A stretch of 64,000 bases of DNA, from contig NZ_JAGRRD010000001.1 in assembly GCF_018122735.1 (NCBI RefSeq), forward strand, positions 2,125,262 through 2,189,261, given 5' to 3'. Made by a program: the position numbers and the translations under genes. Source of the DNA: Azoarcus sp. L1K30 (lineage in GTDB: Bacteria; Pseudomonadota; Gammaproteobacteria; Burkholderiales; Rhodocyclaceae). A model generated the notes under the pieces. The model did no database searches. It was not told where the DNA came from and was given only the letters and a program-made list of their open reading frames with translations. This document shows, piece by piece, positions 45,264 to 57,259 of the stretch (the stretch's first letter is position 1; each line of letters begins with the position of its first letter).

Positions 45264-46451
45264 TTATCTGACGATGGAAACGCCGATTCTAAACTGCGGA
45301 CCGTGGCTTACGTTGTAGTCGAGCAGCGTCTCGCCGTAACCGTTGAAATACTGCAAGTGCGCGAACGCCCCTACTCCCGAAAACACGCTTTGACGCAGCG
45401 GATAGGACAGGTCGAGTTGCGAGCTGCCCACACCGGCCTTGCCACGGCGCAGGATGGCCGCAAGCATCAATCCGTCATCGCTGCCCAGACGCAGCCCAAG
45501 TTGGGCATAGCCGCGATAATCGGTGATGTCGGGGTTGTCCTCCTTGTCGATGTAGGACCACACCTTGGGCTCGACGCCGACGTAGGTGCGGCCGTTCGGC
45601 AAGTAGTAGCGCGCGTCGATGCGCGCGAAGAACGTATCGATGCTGCGCGATTTGTCGCCATCGCGACCGTTCGATTCGTGCTCATAGCCAGCCGCGAGCG
45701 CGGCGGAATTGCCGTCCGAGGGGTCGGACAGTTTCCACTGGTAGAACAGCGACGGTCTGAAACTCGTATCGCGGAAAGGCTTGGAGTCGGACGACAGATC
45801 CCACAACGAGGTCTGGGTGAAACCGAAATACAACCCGCGCACAAGCGGCAGACTCTCGGCCACGACTCCCTGGTCGTCGAAGAGCCGGTAGCGAAAGCTG
45901 ATCTGATAGCGCGCCGATTTCGGGTCACTGCCACCGACCACGAAATACATCGGCTCGTGAAAGCTCAACGCCGCCGGTGCGAGCGGCGCATCCGATCGGC
46001 CTTGCTGGGTGACCGTACCGGCGTCGGCCACGTCCTGGCGCTGCGCCGACTTCAGCGGCGTTCGCAGCGCCGCCGCCGAGTCGAAGATCAGTCGCGCCGA
46101 CGGAGACTCGAGCAGCGACAGCGTGGCCATGCCGACCACCTCGCTCGGCCATTGACCAACGTACCGCTGCTGCATCGGGCCGACCGCCCCCACCGGTACC
46201 AGATCCACCGCGATCCGCGGCCCACCGTCCGGCAGCTCGACCTGCGCCGGAAGCCGCGCCGGCCATTGCCCCTCTGGCGGGGAGCCAATGACGATCAGTT
46301 CGAAGGACTGCCCCGGCGCCACGCGCGGCTCTGGAGACGCCAGCAACCAGCCCCCGGCTTGCGCCGGCATCACCGCACACCACGCCAAGGAGAGCACGCA
46401 GACCCGCGCTGCACCGCGGGCCACCGACAACGCATCAAGCACCCTTGGCAC
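45264..46451 (-). CDS. pldA: Outer-membrane phospholipase A
   Basis: OMPLA-family outer-membrane lipase that hydrolyses misplaced phospholipids in the outer leaflet. 395 residues, longer than the 289 of E. coli because of a periplasmic N-terminal extension of about 110 residues after the signal peptide (ending MPAQA, about 31). The barrel domain has the active-site block YEHESNGRDGDKSRSIDTFF (His and Ser at about 255 and 257) and the family ends DNPDITDY and GYGETLLDYN. At the place of the catalytic Asn of E. coli (SRSWN) it has Asp (SRSID). Start: GTG at 46451, overlapping maeB by 17 bases; a GTG three codons later is also possible. No in-frame ATG precedes the signal core. Confidence 0.88.
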   Translation of the reverse strand: MPRVLDALSVARGAARVCVLSLAWCAVMPAQAGGWLLASPEPRVAPGQSFELIVIGSPPEGQWPARLPAQVELPDGGPRIAVDLVPVGAVGPMQQRYVGQWPSEVVGMATLSLLESPSARLIFDSAAALRTPLKSAQRQDVADAGTVTQQGRSDAPLAPAALSFHEPMYFVVGGSDPKSARYQISFRYRLFDDQGVVAESLPLVRGLYFGFTQTSLWDLSSDSKPFRDTSFRPSLFYQWKLSDPSDGNSAALAAGYEHESNGRDGDKSRSIDTFFARIDARYYLPNGRTYVGVEPKVWSYIDKEDNPDITDYRGYAQLGLRLGSDDGLMLAAILRRGKAGVGSSQLDLSYPLRQSVFSGVGAFAHLQYFNGYGETLLDYNVSHGPQFRIGVSIVR

Positions 46452-48732
46452 GCCTCAGCTCGGCCGCATCAACCACGGCAAGTGCAGTGATATTGACCAG
46501 ACGCCGGACCGTGGCCGACGGTGTCAGGATATGCACCGGCTGCGCCGCGCCAAGCAGGATCGGCCCCACGGACACGCCATCGCCATTGGCCATCTTCATC
46601 AGATTGAAGGAGATGTTTGCGGCGTCGAGGTTGGGCATCACCAGCAGGTTGGCGTCCGCGGTCAGCGCCGAATCCGGATGCAGCTTGGCGCGAATGTCCG
46701 GCGACAGCGCGGCATCGCCGTGCATCTCGCCATCGCATTCAAGTTCGGGGGAGGTCGTGCGCAGGATTGCGCTGGCAGCGCGCATCTTGCGCGCAGAGCT
46801 CGAGCTCGAGCTGCCGAAATTGGAATGCGACAGCAGCGCAACACGCGGCTCGATGCCGAAGCTGCGCAACTCGGCCGCCGCCATCAGCGCGATCTCGGCC
46901 ACTTCCTCGGCCGTCGGGTTCTCGTTCACATAGGTATCGGTCACCGCAAGCATGCGCTTGGGCAGCAACAGCAAGTTCATCGCTGCAAACTGCTTGGCGC
47001 CCGGCTTGAGCCCAATGACGTCCTGCACCTGGCGCAAATGATAATCGTAGGTCCCGAAAGTGCCGCACACCAGCGCATCCGCATCGCCGCGACGCAGCAG
47101 CATCACGCCGATCAAGGTCGTATCGCGACGCATCTTGGCCTTGGCCAGATCGGGCGTCACGCCGTCACGGGCCATCATGCGGTAATAATCATTGCACAAC
47201 TCGCGATAGCGGGGGTCCGACTCCGGGTTGACGATATCGAAATCGCGCTCGGGCACGAGATTGAGACCGATCTTCTTGATCCGCATCTCGATCACGCTGG
47301 GCCGCCCGATCAGGATCGGACGTGCCAGACCTTCGTCGATAGCCACCCGCGCAGCGTGCAGAACGCGCTCATCCTCGCCTTCGGCGTAGAGCACGCGCTT
47401 TTGCTCCATCGGCACACGCTTGGCGGCCGAGAACACCGGCTTCATGACAATACCCGTCGTATAGACGAAATCGCTCAGTGAAGCCGCATAAGCCTGCATG
47501 TCCTCGATCGGATGGCTCGCGACGCCCGAATCCATGGCCGCCTGCGCCACGGCAGGCGCGATCTTCACGATCAGCCGCGGATCGAAGGGCTTGGGAATGA
47601 TGTACTCGGGGCCGAAGGTGAGTTCGGCACCGCCATAGGCCGACGCCACGATGTCGCTCTGCTCGGCCTGTGCCAGTTCCGCAATCGCCTTCACGCAGGC
47701 GAGCTTCATCTCCTCGTTGATCGTGCTCGCACCGACATCGAGCGCACCGCGGAAGATGAACGGGAAACACAGCACGTTATTGACCTGGTTCGGGAAGTCC
47801 GAACGGCCGGTCGCCACGATGCAGTCGGGGCGCACCGCCTTCGCGTCTTCCGGCAGAATTTCCGGGTTCGGGTTGGCCAACGCAAAGATCAGCGGCTGAT
47901 CGGCCATCTTTGCGACCATGTCCTGCTTGAGTACGCCAGCGGTCGACAGGCCGAGAAAGACATCGGCGCCGACGATGGCATCGCCCAGCGTACGTGCATC
48001 GGTGACCTGCGCATAACGCGCCTTGGTCGGCTCCATCTTTTCGTCACGCCCCTGGTAGATCACACCCTTGGAATCGCAAACAAAGACGTTCTCGCGTTTC
48101 AGGCCGAGGCTGACCATGAGATCGAGGCAGGCGATGGCGGCCGCACCGGCACCGGAGCACACCAGCTTGACCGAACCGATGTCCTTGCCGACGACCTTGA
48201 GGCCGTTGATCAGGCCGGCGGAGGAGATGATGGCCGTGCCATGCTGGTCATCGTGAAAGACGGGAATCTTCATGCGCTCGCGCAGCTTCTTTTCGATATA
48301 GAAGCACTCGGGCGCCTTGATGTCCTCAAGGTTGATCCCACCCAGCGTTGGCTCGAGCGAGGCGATGATGTCGATCAGCTTGTCGGGATCATTCTCGTTG
48401 AGCTCGATATCGAACACGTCGATATTCGCGAACTTCTTGAACAGGCAGCCCTTGCCTTCCATCACCGGCTTCGAGGCCAGCGGACCGATGTTTCCCAAAC
48501 CGAGCACTGCAGTACCGTTGGTGACGACCGCAACCAGATTGCCGCGGCTGGTCAGCTCACGCGCCTGCGCCGGGTCCGCGACGATTGCATCGCAGGCAGC
48601 CGCGACGCCGGGCGAATAGGCAAGCGCAAGATCGCGCTGGTTGGTCAAGCCCTTGGTCGGTACGACCGAAATCTTGCCGCGCGTCGGCGCACGGTGATAG
48701 TCCAGCGCCGCGGCGATGAAATCCTGATCCAT
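46435..48732 (-). CDS. maeB: NADP-dependent malic enzyme with phosphotransacetylase-like domain
   Basis: Oxidative decarboxylation of malate to pyruvate, producing NADPH; cytoplasmic; 765 residues, the large MaeB form. The N-terminal malic domain (about 1-170) begins with [16 protein letters not shown] and has SPGVAAACD. An NAD(P) domain follows ([19 protein letters not shown], about 188-206), then a C-terminal phosphate acetyltransferase-like domain (about 425-765) that is regulatory, binding acetyl-CoA-type effectors in studied members. GAGAGGGAGAA precedes the ATG. The pldA start lies inside its last codons, so the two are probably linked. Confidence 0.96.
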   Translation of the reverse strand: MDQDFIAAALDYHRAPTRGKISVVPTKGLTNQRDLALAYSPGVAAACDAIVADPAQARELTSRGNLVAVVTNGTAVLGLGNIGPLASKPVMEGKGCLFKKFANIDVFDIELNENDPDKLIDIIASLEPTLGGINLEDIKAPECFYIEKKLRERMKIPVFHDDQHGTAIISSAGLINGLKVVGKDIGSVKLVCSGAGAAAIACLDLMVSLGLKRENVFVCDSKGVIYQGRDEKMEPTKARYAQVTDARTLGDAIVGADVFLGLSTAGVLKQDMVAKMADQPLIFALANPNPEILPEDAKAVRPDCIVATGRSDFPNQVNNVLCFPFIFRGALDVGASTINEEMKLACVKAIAELAQAEQSDIVASAYGGAELTFGPEYIIPKPFDPRLIVKIAPAVAQAAMDSGVASHPIEDMQAYAASLSDFVYTTGIVMKPVFSAAKRVPMEQKRVLYAEGEDERVLHAARVAIDEGLARPILIGRPSVIEMRIKKIGLNLVPERDFDIVNPESDPRYRELCNDYYRMMARDGVTPDLAKAKMRRDTTLIGVMLLRRGDADALVCGTFGTYDYHLRQVQDVIGLKPGAKQFAAMNLLLLPKRMLAVTDTYVNENPTAEEVAEIALMAAAELRSFGIEPRVALLSHSNFGSSSSSSARKMRAASAILRTTSPELECDGEMHGDAALSPDIRAKLHPDSALTADANLLVMPNLDAANISFNLMKMANGDGVSVGPILLGAAQPVHILTPSATVRRLVNITALAVVDAAELRRAKGA

Positions 48733-48865
48733 GAGTTCTCCCTCTCGGTACGGTATGGTGCTCTTGTGAACAACCAGACCGGACGACGGGCCAATGCCCT
48801 CGTCCTGTCAATTGCGATCATCCGCGGCGTTTTCTGTTTGCTTTGGCGTCTGGCGCCTTGCTGCG

Positions 48866-48885
48866 GACCGGGCCCGACCGGGCCC
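48866..48885. repeat. Tandem 10-bp direct repeat
   Basis: GACCGGGCCC occurs twice head to tail. Each unit contains the palindrome GGGCCC, so it can also fold as a hairpin. Confidence 0.6.
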
Positions 48886-48982
48886 GCATGCCGAGCGCCC
48901 CGGGGAGTAGGCTGCAACGGTCATGAATAACGAATCGGGAGTTTAGCGCAGCGCTCGCAGCTTGGGCAGTGGCCGCTCCCGC

Positions 48983-49016
48983 AAAACCGCTATCCGCGAT
49001 CACCGCGCGGTTTTTT
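48983..49016 (+). terminator. Terminator-like hairpin in the ParA gene leader
   Basis: AAAACCGC / GCGGTTTT with an inner GCG/CGC pair, followed by further T (six in all), 36 bases before the ATG. No gene upstream on this strand needs a terminator, so it may be an attenuator. Confidence 0.5.
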
Positions 49017-49051
49017 GGCACAATGCCGCAACAACCGGAGAGGAATCAACG

Positions 49052-49831
49052 ATGCGACGCGTGGTATTCAATCAGAAGGGCGGCGTGGGCAAATCCACCA
49101 TCACCTGCAACCTGGCAGCCATCAGCGCCAACCAGGGCCTGCGTACGCTGGTCATCGATCTAGACCCTCAGGGCAATTCCACCCAGTACCTGCTCGGCGC
49201 CGACGGCGACGCGCTCGAATACACACTGGCCGACTTCTTCGACCAGACCCTCAACTTCAAGCTCAACCCGAAGGCCACCGGCGATTTCATCGTCGCCTCG
49301 CCATTCGATCATCTCCATGTCATGCCCTCGCACCCCCAGCTCGAGGAACTGCAGAGCAAGCTTGAATCGCGCTACAAGATCTACAAGTTGCGCGACGCGC
49401 TGGACGAACTGGCGCAAGACTATGACTGCGTCTACATCGATACGCCGCCTGCGCTGAATTTCTACACCCGCTCGGCGCTGATTGCGGCCAACGCCTGCCT
49501 GATCCCGTTCGACTGCGACGACTTCTCACGTCGGGCGCTTTACTCGCTGCTGGAAAACGTCGAGGAAATCAAGGTCGACCACAATCGTGACCTCGTCGTC
49601 GAAGGCATCGTGGTCAATCAGTTCCAGGCCCGCGCCAGTCTGCCGCAAAAGGTGGTCCAGGAACTCATCGACGAGGGCCTGCCGGTGCTGCAGCCCTACC
49701 TCTCCGCATCGGTGAAAATCAAGGAATCGCACGAACAGGCCAGACCGATGATCCACCTCGACTCCAAACACAAGCTGGCACAGGAATTCATCAGCCTGCA
49801 CGACAACCTGGCGCGCAAGTACGGCGCCTGA
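49052..49831 (+). CDS. ParA/Soj-family ATPase without adjacent parB
   Basis: 259-residue deviant-Walker ATPase. The P-loop KGGVGKST is at residues 9-16 with signature lysines. Walker A' is at about 38-45 (VIDLDPQGNST), Walker B at about 124-129 (YDCVYIDTPP), and the C-terminal helices are intact. It shares the fold that positions plasmids, chromosomes and large complexes. No parB, parS-like site or mind-type partner is next to it: flanks are maeB and uvrD. The chromosomal parAB pair is normally near gidA/rsmG, so this is probably a separate, orphan member. The ATG at 49052 has GGAGAGGAATC ahead of it. The partner is unknown. A terminator-like hairpin lies 36 bases upstream. Confidence 0.9.
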   Translation: MRRVVFNQKGGVGKSTITCNLAAISANQGLRTLVIDLDPQGNSTQYLLGADGDALEYTLADFFDQTLNFKLNPKATGDFIVASPFDHLHVMPSHPQLEELQSKLESRYKIYKLRDALDELAQDYDCVYIDTPPALNFYTRSALIAANACLIPFDCDDFSRRALYSLLENVEEIKVDHNRDLVVEGIVVNQFQARASLPQKVVQELIDEGLPVLQPYLSASVKIKESHEQARPMIHLDSKHKLAQEFISLHDNLARKYGA

Positions 49832-49881
49832 TTACTCAACACCTCGCAGTGGGTCTGAGGCCTGCACCGTCCCGCAGGCGC

Positions 49882-52107
49882 TCACATGGGCTCGAGCTTC
49901 GCCACCCCGAGCAGCAGCCATTTCATCCCGGCGGCGCCAAAATTGACCTGCACGCGTGCATCACTGCCGCCGCCTTCGGCTGTAACGATGACGCCTTGGC
50001 CGAACTTCGCATGCCTCACGTTCTGGCCGATCCGCAGACCACCGGGCAGACTCGAATGCGCGGGGCCTGGCGCGCGCTGCGCGCTCGTCGCGCGCGCGCC
50101 GGAGAAGTAGGCCCCGCCGCTGCCACCTGTCGCGCCCCCAAGGGCGGTGCGCGTCGTCGGCGGGCTCAGCCACTTGGTGAGTTCGACCGGAATTTCCTCG
50201 AGAAAGCGCGAACGCAGGTTGTAGCGCGTCTGCCCGTGCAGCATCCGGCTCTGCGCGAAAGACAGGTACAGGCGTTCGCGCGCCCGGGTGACCGCGACGT
50301 ACATCAGCCTGCGCTCCTCCTCCAGCCCCTCGGCCTCGAGAATGCTGTTCTCATGCGGAAACAGGCCTTCCTCCAGCCCTGACAGGAACACGACGTCGAA
50401 CTCCAGCCCCTTGGAAGAGTGCACGGTCATCAGCTGCACCGCGTCTGCCCCCTGATCAGCCTGATGATCGCCCGCCTCGAGCGAGGCATGTGCAAGAAAA
50501 TCCGCCAGCAAACGGTGCTCGGACGCATCGACCGACACTTCACCGGCAGGGAGCGCCTGCGCCTCGGCGACGAAGTTGGCGGCGGCGTTGAGCAGTTCAT
50601 CCAGGTTCTCGAGGCGCTCTGCCCCTTCCTTCTCGGCCTTGTAATGATCGCGCAGGCCGCAACGCTCGAGTACGTGGTCGACGAGTTCGGGCAAGGTCAG
50701 CGCCACGGTTTCGCGACGCAGATCCTCCACCAGTCGCAGGAACTGTCCCAATGCGGCACCGGCCTTTCCCGTCAGATGCGGCACCGTGGCATACAGGCTG
50801 GTGTTGTAGGTGCGGGCCGCGTCCTGCAACACCTCGATCGAACGCGCGCCGATCCCGCGCGTGGGGAAATTGACCACCCGCGCAAATGCGGTGTCGTCAT
50901 CCGGATTGGCGATGAGGCGCAGATAGGCAAGCGCATGCTTGATCTCCTGACGCTCGAAGAAGCGCAGACCACCATAGACGCGGTACGGAATGCCGGCAGA
51001 GAACAAGCGGTGCTCGAGCACCCGCGACTGCGCATTGGAGCGATACAGCAGGGCGATCTCCGCGCGCGAACGGCCATCGCGCACCAGCCCCTGGATCTCC
51101 TCGACGATCCAGCGTGCCTCGTCGGTGTCGGCGTAGGCTTCGAACACGCGGATGGGCTCGCCCGCCCCCTGGTCAGTCCATAGGTTCTTGCCCAGCCGAT
51201 GCGTGTTGAAACGAATGATGGCATTTGCCGCATCGAGGATATTGCTGTGCGAGCGGTAGTTCTGCTCCAGCCGGATCACGTTACGGACGTGGAACTCGCG
51301 CTCGAAATCGCGCATGTTGCCGACTTCAGCGCCACGAAAGCGGTAAATGCTCTGGTCGTCGTCGCCGACGCACAGCAAGGCTGCGCCGCCATCTTCGCCA
51401 TTGCTTGCCAGCAATTTCAGCCAACGGTACTGCAGGCGATTGGTGTCCTGGAACTCGTCGACGAGAATGTGCCTGAATCGCCGCTGGTAGTGACGACGCA
51501 CGGGCTCGTTGCGCTCCAGCAACTCATAGGTGCGCAATAACAACTCCGCAAAATCCACAACAGACTCGCGTTGGCATTGCGCCTCATACTCCTGATAAAG
51601 CTGCACTCGCTGGCGGGTGAAATCATCCCAGGCCTCGACCGCATGTGGGCGGTTTCCCGCCTCTTTGTTGCCGTTGATGAAGTGCTGCAGTTCGCGCGGC
51701 GGAAATTTCTCGTCATCGACGTTGAGCGCTTTCAGCATGCGCTTGATCGCTGCGAGTTGATCTGCCGAATCGAGAATCTGGAACAGTTGAGGCAAACCGG
51801 CGTCACGATGATGGGCACGCAGCAGACGATTGCACAGGCCATGAAAGGTCCCGACCCACATGCCCCGCGGACTGACAGGCAGCATTGCGCCCAGGCGGGC
51901 GAGCATTTCTTTCGCAGCCTTATTGGTGAAGGTAACCGCAAGAATGCCCGCGGGATCCACCTGCCCGGTCTGAATCAGCCAGGCAATGCGCGTGGTCAGC
52001 ACGCGGGTCTTGCCCGAGCCGGCACCCGCCAGGATCAGGGCGTGCTGAGGCGGCAGCGTCACTGCCTGGCGCTGTTCGGGGTTCAGATTGGCAAGCAGAG
52101 GGGACAT
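49882..52107 (-). CDS. uvrD: DNA helicase II
   Basis: 3'-5' superfamily 1 helicase acting in nucleotide-excision and mismatch repair; 741 residues. Motif I AGAGSGKTRVLTTRI (about 29-43), motif Ia TFTNKAAKEM, motif II VDEFQDTNRLQ, motif III VGDDDQSIYRFRGA, motif IV RLEQNYRSHSNIL, motif V TVHSSKGLEFDVVF and motif VI AVTRARERLY. The C-terminal Tudor-like end (GQNVRHAKFGQGVIVTAEG, about 690-708) is typical of UvrD/PcrA and separates it from Rep. AAGGAAATCTC precedes the ATG. It converges with the ParA gene 50 bases away, and diverges from the 109-residue gene. Confidence 0.96.
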   Translation of the reverse strand: MSPLLANLNPEQRQAVTLPPQHALILAGAGSGKTRVLTTRIAWLIQTGQVDPAGILAVTFTNKAAKEMLARLGAMLPVSPRGMWVGTFHGLCNRLLRAHHRDAGLPQLFQILDSADQLAAIKRMLKALNVDDEKFPPRELQHFINGNKEAGNRPHAVEAWDDFTRQRVQLYQEYEAQCQRESVVDFAELLLRTYELLERNEPVRRHYQRRFRHILVDEFQDTNRLQYRWLKLLASNGEDGGAALLCVGDDDQSIYRFRGAEVGNMRDFEREFHVRNVIRLEQNYRSHSNILDAANAIIRFNTHRLGKNLWTDQGAGEPIRVFEAYADTDEARWIVEEIQGLVRDGRSRAEIALLYRSNAQSRVLEHRLFSAGIPYRVYGGLRFFERQEIKHALAYLRLIANPDDDTAFARVVNFPTRGIGARSIEVLQDAARTYNTSLYATVPHLTGKAGAALGQFLRLVEDLRRETVALTLPELVDHVLERCGLRDHYKAEKEGAERLENLDELLNAAANFVAEAQALPAGEVSVDASEHRLLADFLAHASLEAGDHQADQGADAVQLMTVHSSKGLEFDVVFLSGLEEGLFPHENSILEAEGLEEERRLMYVAVTRARERLYLSFAQSRMLHGQTRYNLRSRFLEEIPVELTKWLSPPTTRTALGGATGGSGGAYFSGARATSAQRAPGPAHSSLPGGLRIGQNVRHAKFGQGVIVTAEGGGSDARVQVNFGAAGMKWLLLGVAKLEPM

Positions 52108-52439
52108 GAGATTTCCTTTTCTGCCCGCATTCTAACCGCACGCGCAGCCGCCTTCGCCGTCACCACCCGGCCCCCGCGAGCGCCAGAACACCGGCGCCAG
52201 CCTCGATGTTGCAAAATTGCTACACGTACTTGCCGGATGCCGATTGGTCGACTAGCCTTGAATTGTGCACAGCAACAAATTGGTGCACTTTTTAACGGAC
52301 ACACTGACTGATAGCACATAAAATGGATCCAGAGAATCCAGATCACTTTTTTTTGCAGCACAACATACGGAGCGCACACCACAGGCCCACAAGGCCCAGA
52401 AGCGCACGATGGCCCACCCCGGCCTTACGGAGAACAGAG
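52108..52439. other. Intergenic region before the 109-residue gene
   Basis: 332 bases, divergent from uvrD and more AT-rich than its surroundings. It holds an NtrC-like dyad at 52271-52287, two GTGCAC palindromes 18 bases apart (52265, 52283), a TAAAAT box at 52319 and ATCCAGA repeated nine bases apart near 52327. No -35, sigma-54 element or coding frame was identified. Confidence 0.5.
52271..52287 (+). promoter_or_regulatory. NtrC-like binding dyad
   Basis: AGCAACA-AAT-TGGTGCA, 11 of 12 bases of the GCACCA-N3-TGGTGC core with correct spacing. It lies about 155 bases before the 109-residue gene and 165 before uvrD. No GG-N10-GC promoter was found nearby, so the functional claim is weak. Confidence 0.35.
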
Positions 52440-52769
52440 ATGAAAGCACCCAAATTACTGCCGTGGTATGCCCGCAAGGCCGGCATACCGCTCGAACGTG
52501 CCAATACCTTGTGGCGCAGGGCCGTGCGCGAAGCCACCATCCAGACTGGCTGGGTGGGCAACTCCGAGTATTGGGGTGCAGCCAACGACATCTTTCTCGA
52601 TCTGCTCGAGGCCGAAAAAACCACCCTGTGTTCGCCGTGCGTCACACCGATCCTGCGCAGCCAGCAGCGCATGTGGAACATGCCACTGACTGCCATGGAG
52701 GACATGTTCAAGGCCATGTCCGCGAACTGGCAGCGTCAGGTCGGTATCGAGCCGCGCAAAGCCGCCTGA
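52440..52769 (+). CDS. Uncharacterised 109-residue protein
   Basis: Not assignable to a characterised family. It opens KAPKLLPWYARKAGIPLERA and continues with an amphipathic, mainly helical body rich in Trp and Met, including TGWVGNSEYWGAANDIFLDL. Two cysteines sit close together (CSPC). The C-terminal AMEDMFKAMSANWQRQVG is amphipathic and faintly like phasin ends. No signal peptide or membrane segment. I recall similar short proteins in related Rhodocyclales, unnamed. The ATG at 52440 follows GGAGAACAGAG. Promoter-like TAAAAT is 116 bases upstream and a strong terminator (52844) follows, so it is its own well-built transcription unit, which argues for a real gene. Confidence 0.8.
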   Translation: MKAPKLLPWYARKAGIPLERANTLWRRAVREATIQTGWVGNSEYWGAANDIFLDLLEAEKTTLCSPCVTPILRSQQRMWNMPLTAMEDMFKAMSANWQRQVGIEPRKAA

Positions 52770-55643
<2,874 letters not shown>

Positions 55644-55653
55644 GGACGGATCC

Positions 55654-56169
55654 ATGCCCCACCAACCACTCCGTCGGCGCCTGTTCGCAAGGACAGCAGC
55701 CCTTGCCGCCGCCATCACCCTTGGCGGCTGCGGCTTTCATCTTCGCGGTCCGCAGCCACTCGCCTTTACGACGATGCATGTCGGCGTCAGCGAGTTTTCC
55801 GACCTGGGTGCGGCGCTGCGGCGACAGATCGCCACGACCGGCAGTACCACTGTCACCGAAGACGCCGCCACCGCGCAGGCACGCCTGCAGATTCTTGCCA
55901 ATGATCGGGGCCGCGAGATTCTCAGTCTGACCGGTGCAGGCAAGGTGCGTGAATACCAGCTCACCCAACGCATCCGCTTCCGTCTCGTCGACGCCGGCAA
56001 CAACGAGCTGATTCCACCCACCGCGATCGCCGCGCAACGGGAGTACACGTTCAACGATGAGTTGGTGTTGGGCAAGGAGCAGGAGGAGGCCCTGCTCTAC
56101 CGCGACATGCAGTCCGACCTGATTCAGCAGATCATGCGCCGTCTTGCGGCCTACCGTCGTCCCCAGTGA
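55654..56169 (+). CDS. lptE: LPS-assembly lipoprotein LptE
   Basis: Outer-membrane lipoprotein that plugs and folds LptD; 171 residues. The lipoprotein signal is residues 1-25, with a twin-arginine-like basic start (RRRLFARTAALAAAI) and lipobox LGGC, so Cys26 is lipidated. It is followed by GFHLRGPQPL, the family hallmark. The rest is the two-layer alpha/beta LptE fold with low sequence conservation. It is 10 bases after leuS, and overlaps holA by four bases (GTGA), as in many proteobacteria. It partners the LptD encoded at 26787-29267. Confidence 0.95.
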   Translation: MPHQPLRRRLFARTAALAAAITLGGCGFHLRGPQPLAFTTMHVGVSEFSDLGAALRRQIATTGSTTVTEDAATAQARLQILANDRGREILSLTGAGKVREYQLTQRIRFRLVDAGNNELIPPTAIAAQREYTFNDELVLGKEQEEALLYRDMQSDLIQQIMRRLAAYRRPQ

Positions 56170-57173
56170 ACCTGCGTCCCGACCAGCTTCCAGCCCAGCT
56201 CGACAAACCGCTCGCACCACTTTGGGTGCTGCATGGCAACGAACCGCTGCTGGTGCTGGAGGCCGCCGACGCGATTCGTGCCAGCGCCCGGCGACAAGGC
56301 TACGTCGAGCGCGAAACCCTGGTCGTCGGCCAGGGTTTTCGCTGGGAAAGTCTCACCATGGCTGCAGGCAACATGTCGCTTTTCGGCGGCGAAAAGCTCA
56401 TCGACCTGCGCATCCCGACAGGAAAGCCCGGCCGCGAGGGTGGCGACGCACTGCAGCGCTATGTCGCCGCACACCCGGCCGGCGTGCTGACCATGATCAC
56501 CCTGCCGGAACTCGACTGGGCAACGCGCAAGACCGCCTGGTTCAAGGCCCTTGCCGATCGCGCCATCCTGATCGAGCTCAATGCCCCCGAGCGCGAGCGC
56601 CTTCCGGCATGGCTTGCACAGCGCCTGGCCGTGCAGAAGCAGTCCGCCCCTGCCGACGCGCTGGCCTTCATCGCCGATCACGTCGAAGGCAACCTTCTGG
56701 CTGCACATCAGGAGATCCTCAAGCTCGGTCTGCTGCATACCGAGGGCGCATTGACCCTGGAGCAGGTTCAGGACGCGGTGCTCAACGTGGCCCGCTACGA
56801 CATCGACAAGCTGCGTCAGGCAGTGCTCGATGGCGACCCCGCGCGCTGTGCCAGACTGCTCGAGGGCTTGCGCGGTGAGGGTGCCGCCCCGCCGCTGATC
56901 CTGTGGGCGCTGGCCAACGAGGCGCGCACGCTGGCCAGCCTGCGTGCCGGCCGCGATGCCGGCCAGCCGCTCGCGGCGCTGTTCAAGGGCGAACGCATAT
57001 TCGACAACCGCCGCCAGCAGGCGCTCGGCCGCGCGCTCGATCGACTGACTCAGCCCGGCCTGCGCGCGGCACTGATGCACGCGGCACGGATCGACCGCAT
57101 GATCAAGGGGCTGGCGCAAGGTAACGTCTGGGATGAGTTCCTGCAATTGACACTGCGACTCGCTCGCCGATAG
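56166..57173 (+). CDS. holA: DNA polymerase III delta subunit
   Basis: HolA opens the beta clamp during loading, as part of the gamma complex; 335 residues, standard length. It opens [10 protein letters not shown] then [20 protein letters not shown], the usual family start. Domain III (collar) follows, with LIEL and [11 protein letters not shown] motifs, ending in [18 protein letters not shown]. Start GTG 56166 overlaps the lptE stop by four bases, indicating coupling. Like other delta subunits it has a degenerate AAA fold with no P-loop. proA follows after 86 bases. Confidence 0.95.
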   Translation: MNLRPDQLPAQLDKPLAPLWVLHGNEPLLVLEAADAIRASARRQGYVERETLVVGQGFRWESLTMAAGNMSLFGGEKLIDLRIPTGKPGREGGDALQRYVAAHPAGVLTMITLPELDWATRKTAWFKALADRAILIELNAPERERLPAWLAQRLAVQKQSAPADALAFIADHVEGNLLAAHQEILKLGLLHTEGALTLEQVQDAVLNVARYDIDKLRQAVLDGDPARCARLLEGLRGEGAAPPLILWALANEARTLASLRAGRDAGQPLAALFKGERIFDNRRQQALGRALDRLTQPGLRAALMHAARIDRMIKGLAQGNVWDEFLQLTLRLARR

Positions 57174-57259
57174 ATTGCCTGCCATGCGTGCACACGCGGT
57201 GCACTCGACGCCCATTCAGTGTTTTAATCCTTGTTTGCTCTAGCGCTCCGGAATCTCAG

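Larger units (their letters stand above)
48733..49051. other. Intergenic region between maeB and the ParA gene
   Basis: 319 bases, divergent. It holds a tandem 10-bp repeat at 48866-48885 and a terminator-like hairpin at 48983-49016. The minus strand has a lone TTGACA (near 48810) without a matching -10. No coding frame looks real. Confidence 0.5.

Noticed and set aside
48805-48815. TTGACA on the minus strand as the maeB -35
   Set aside because: No -10-like hexamer at 16-18 bases downstream, so it was not called as a promoter.
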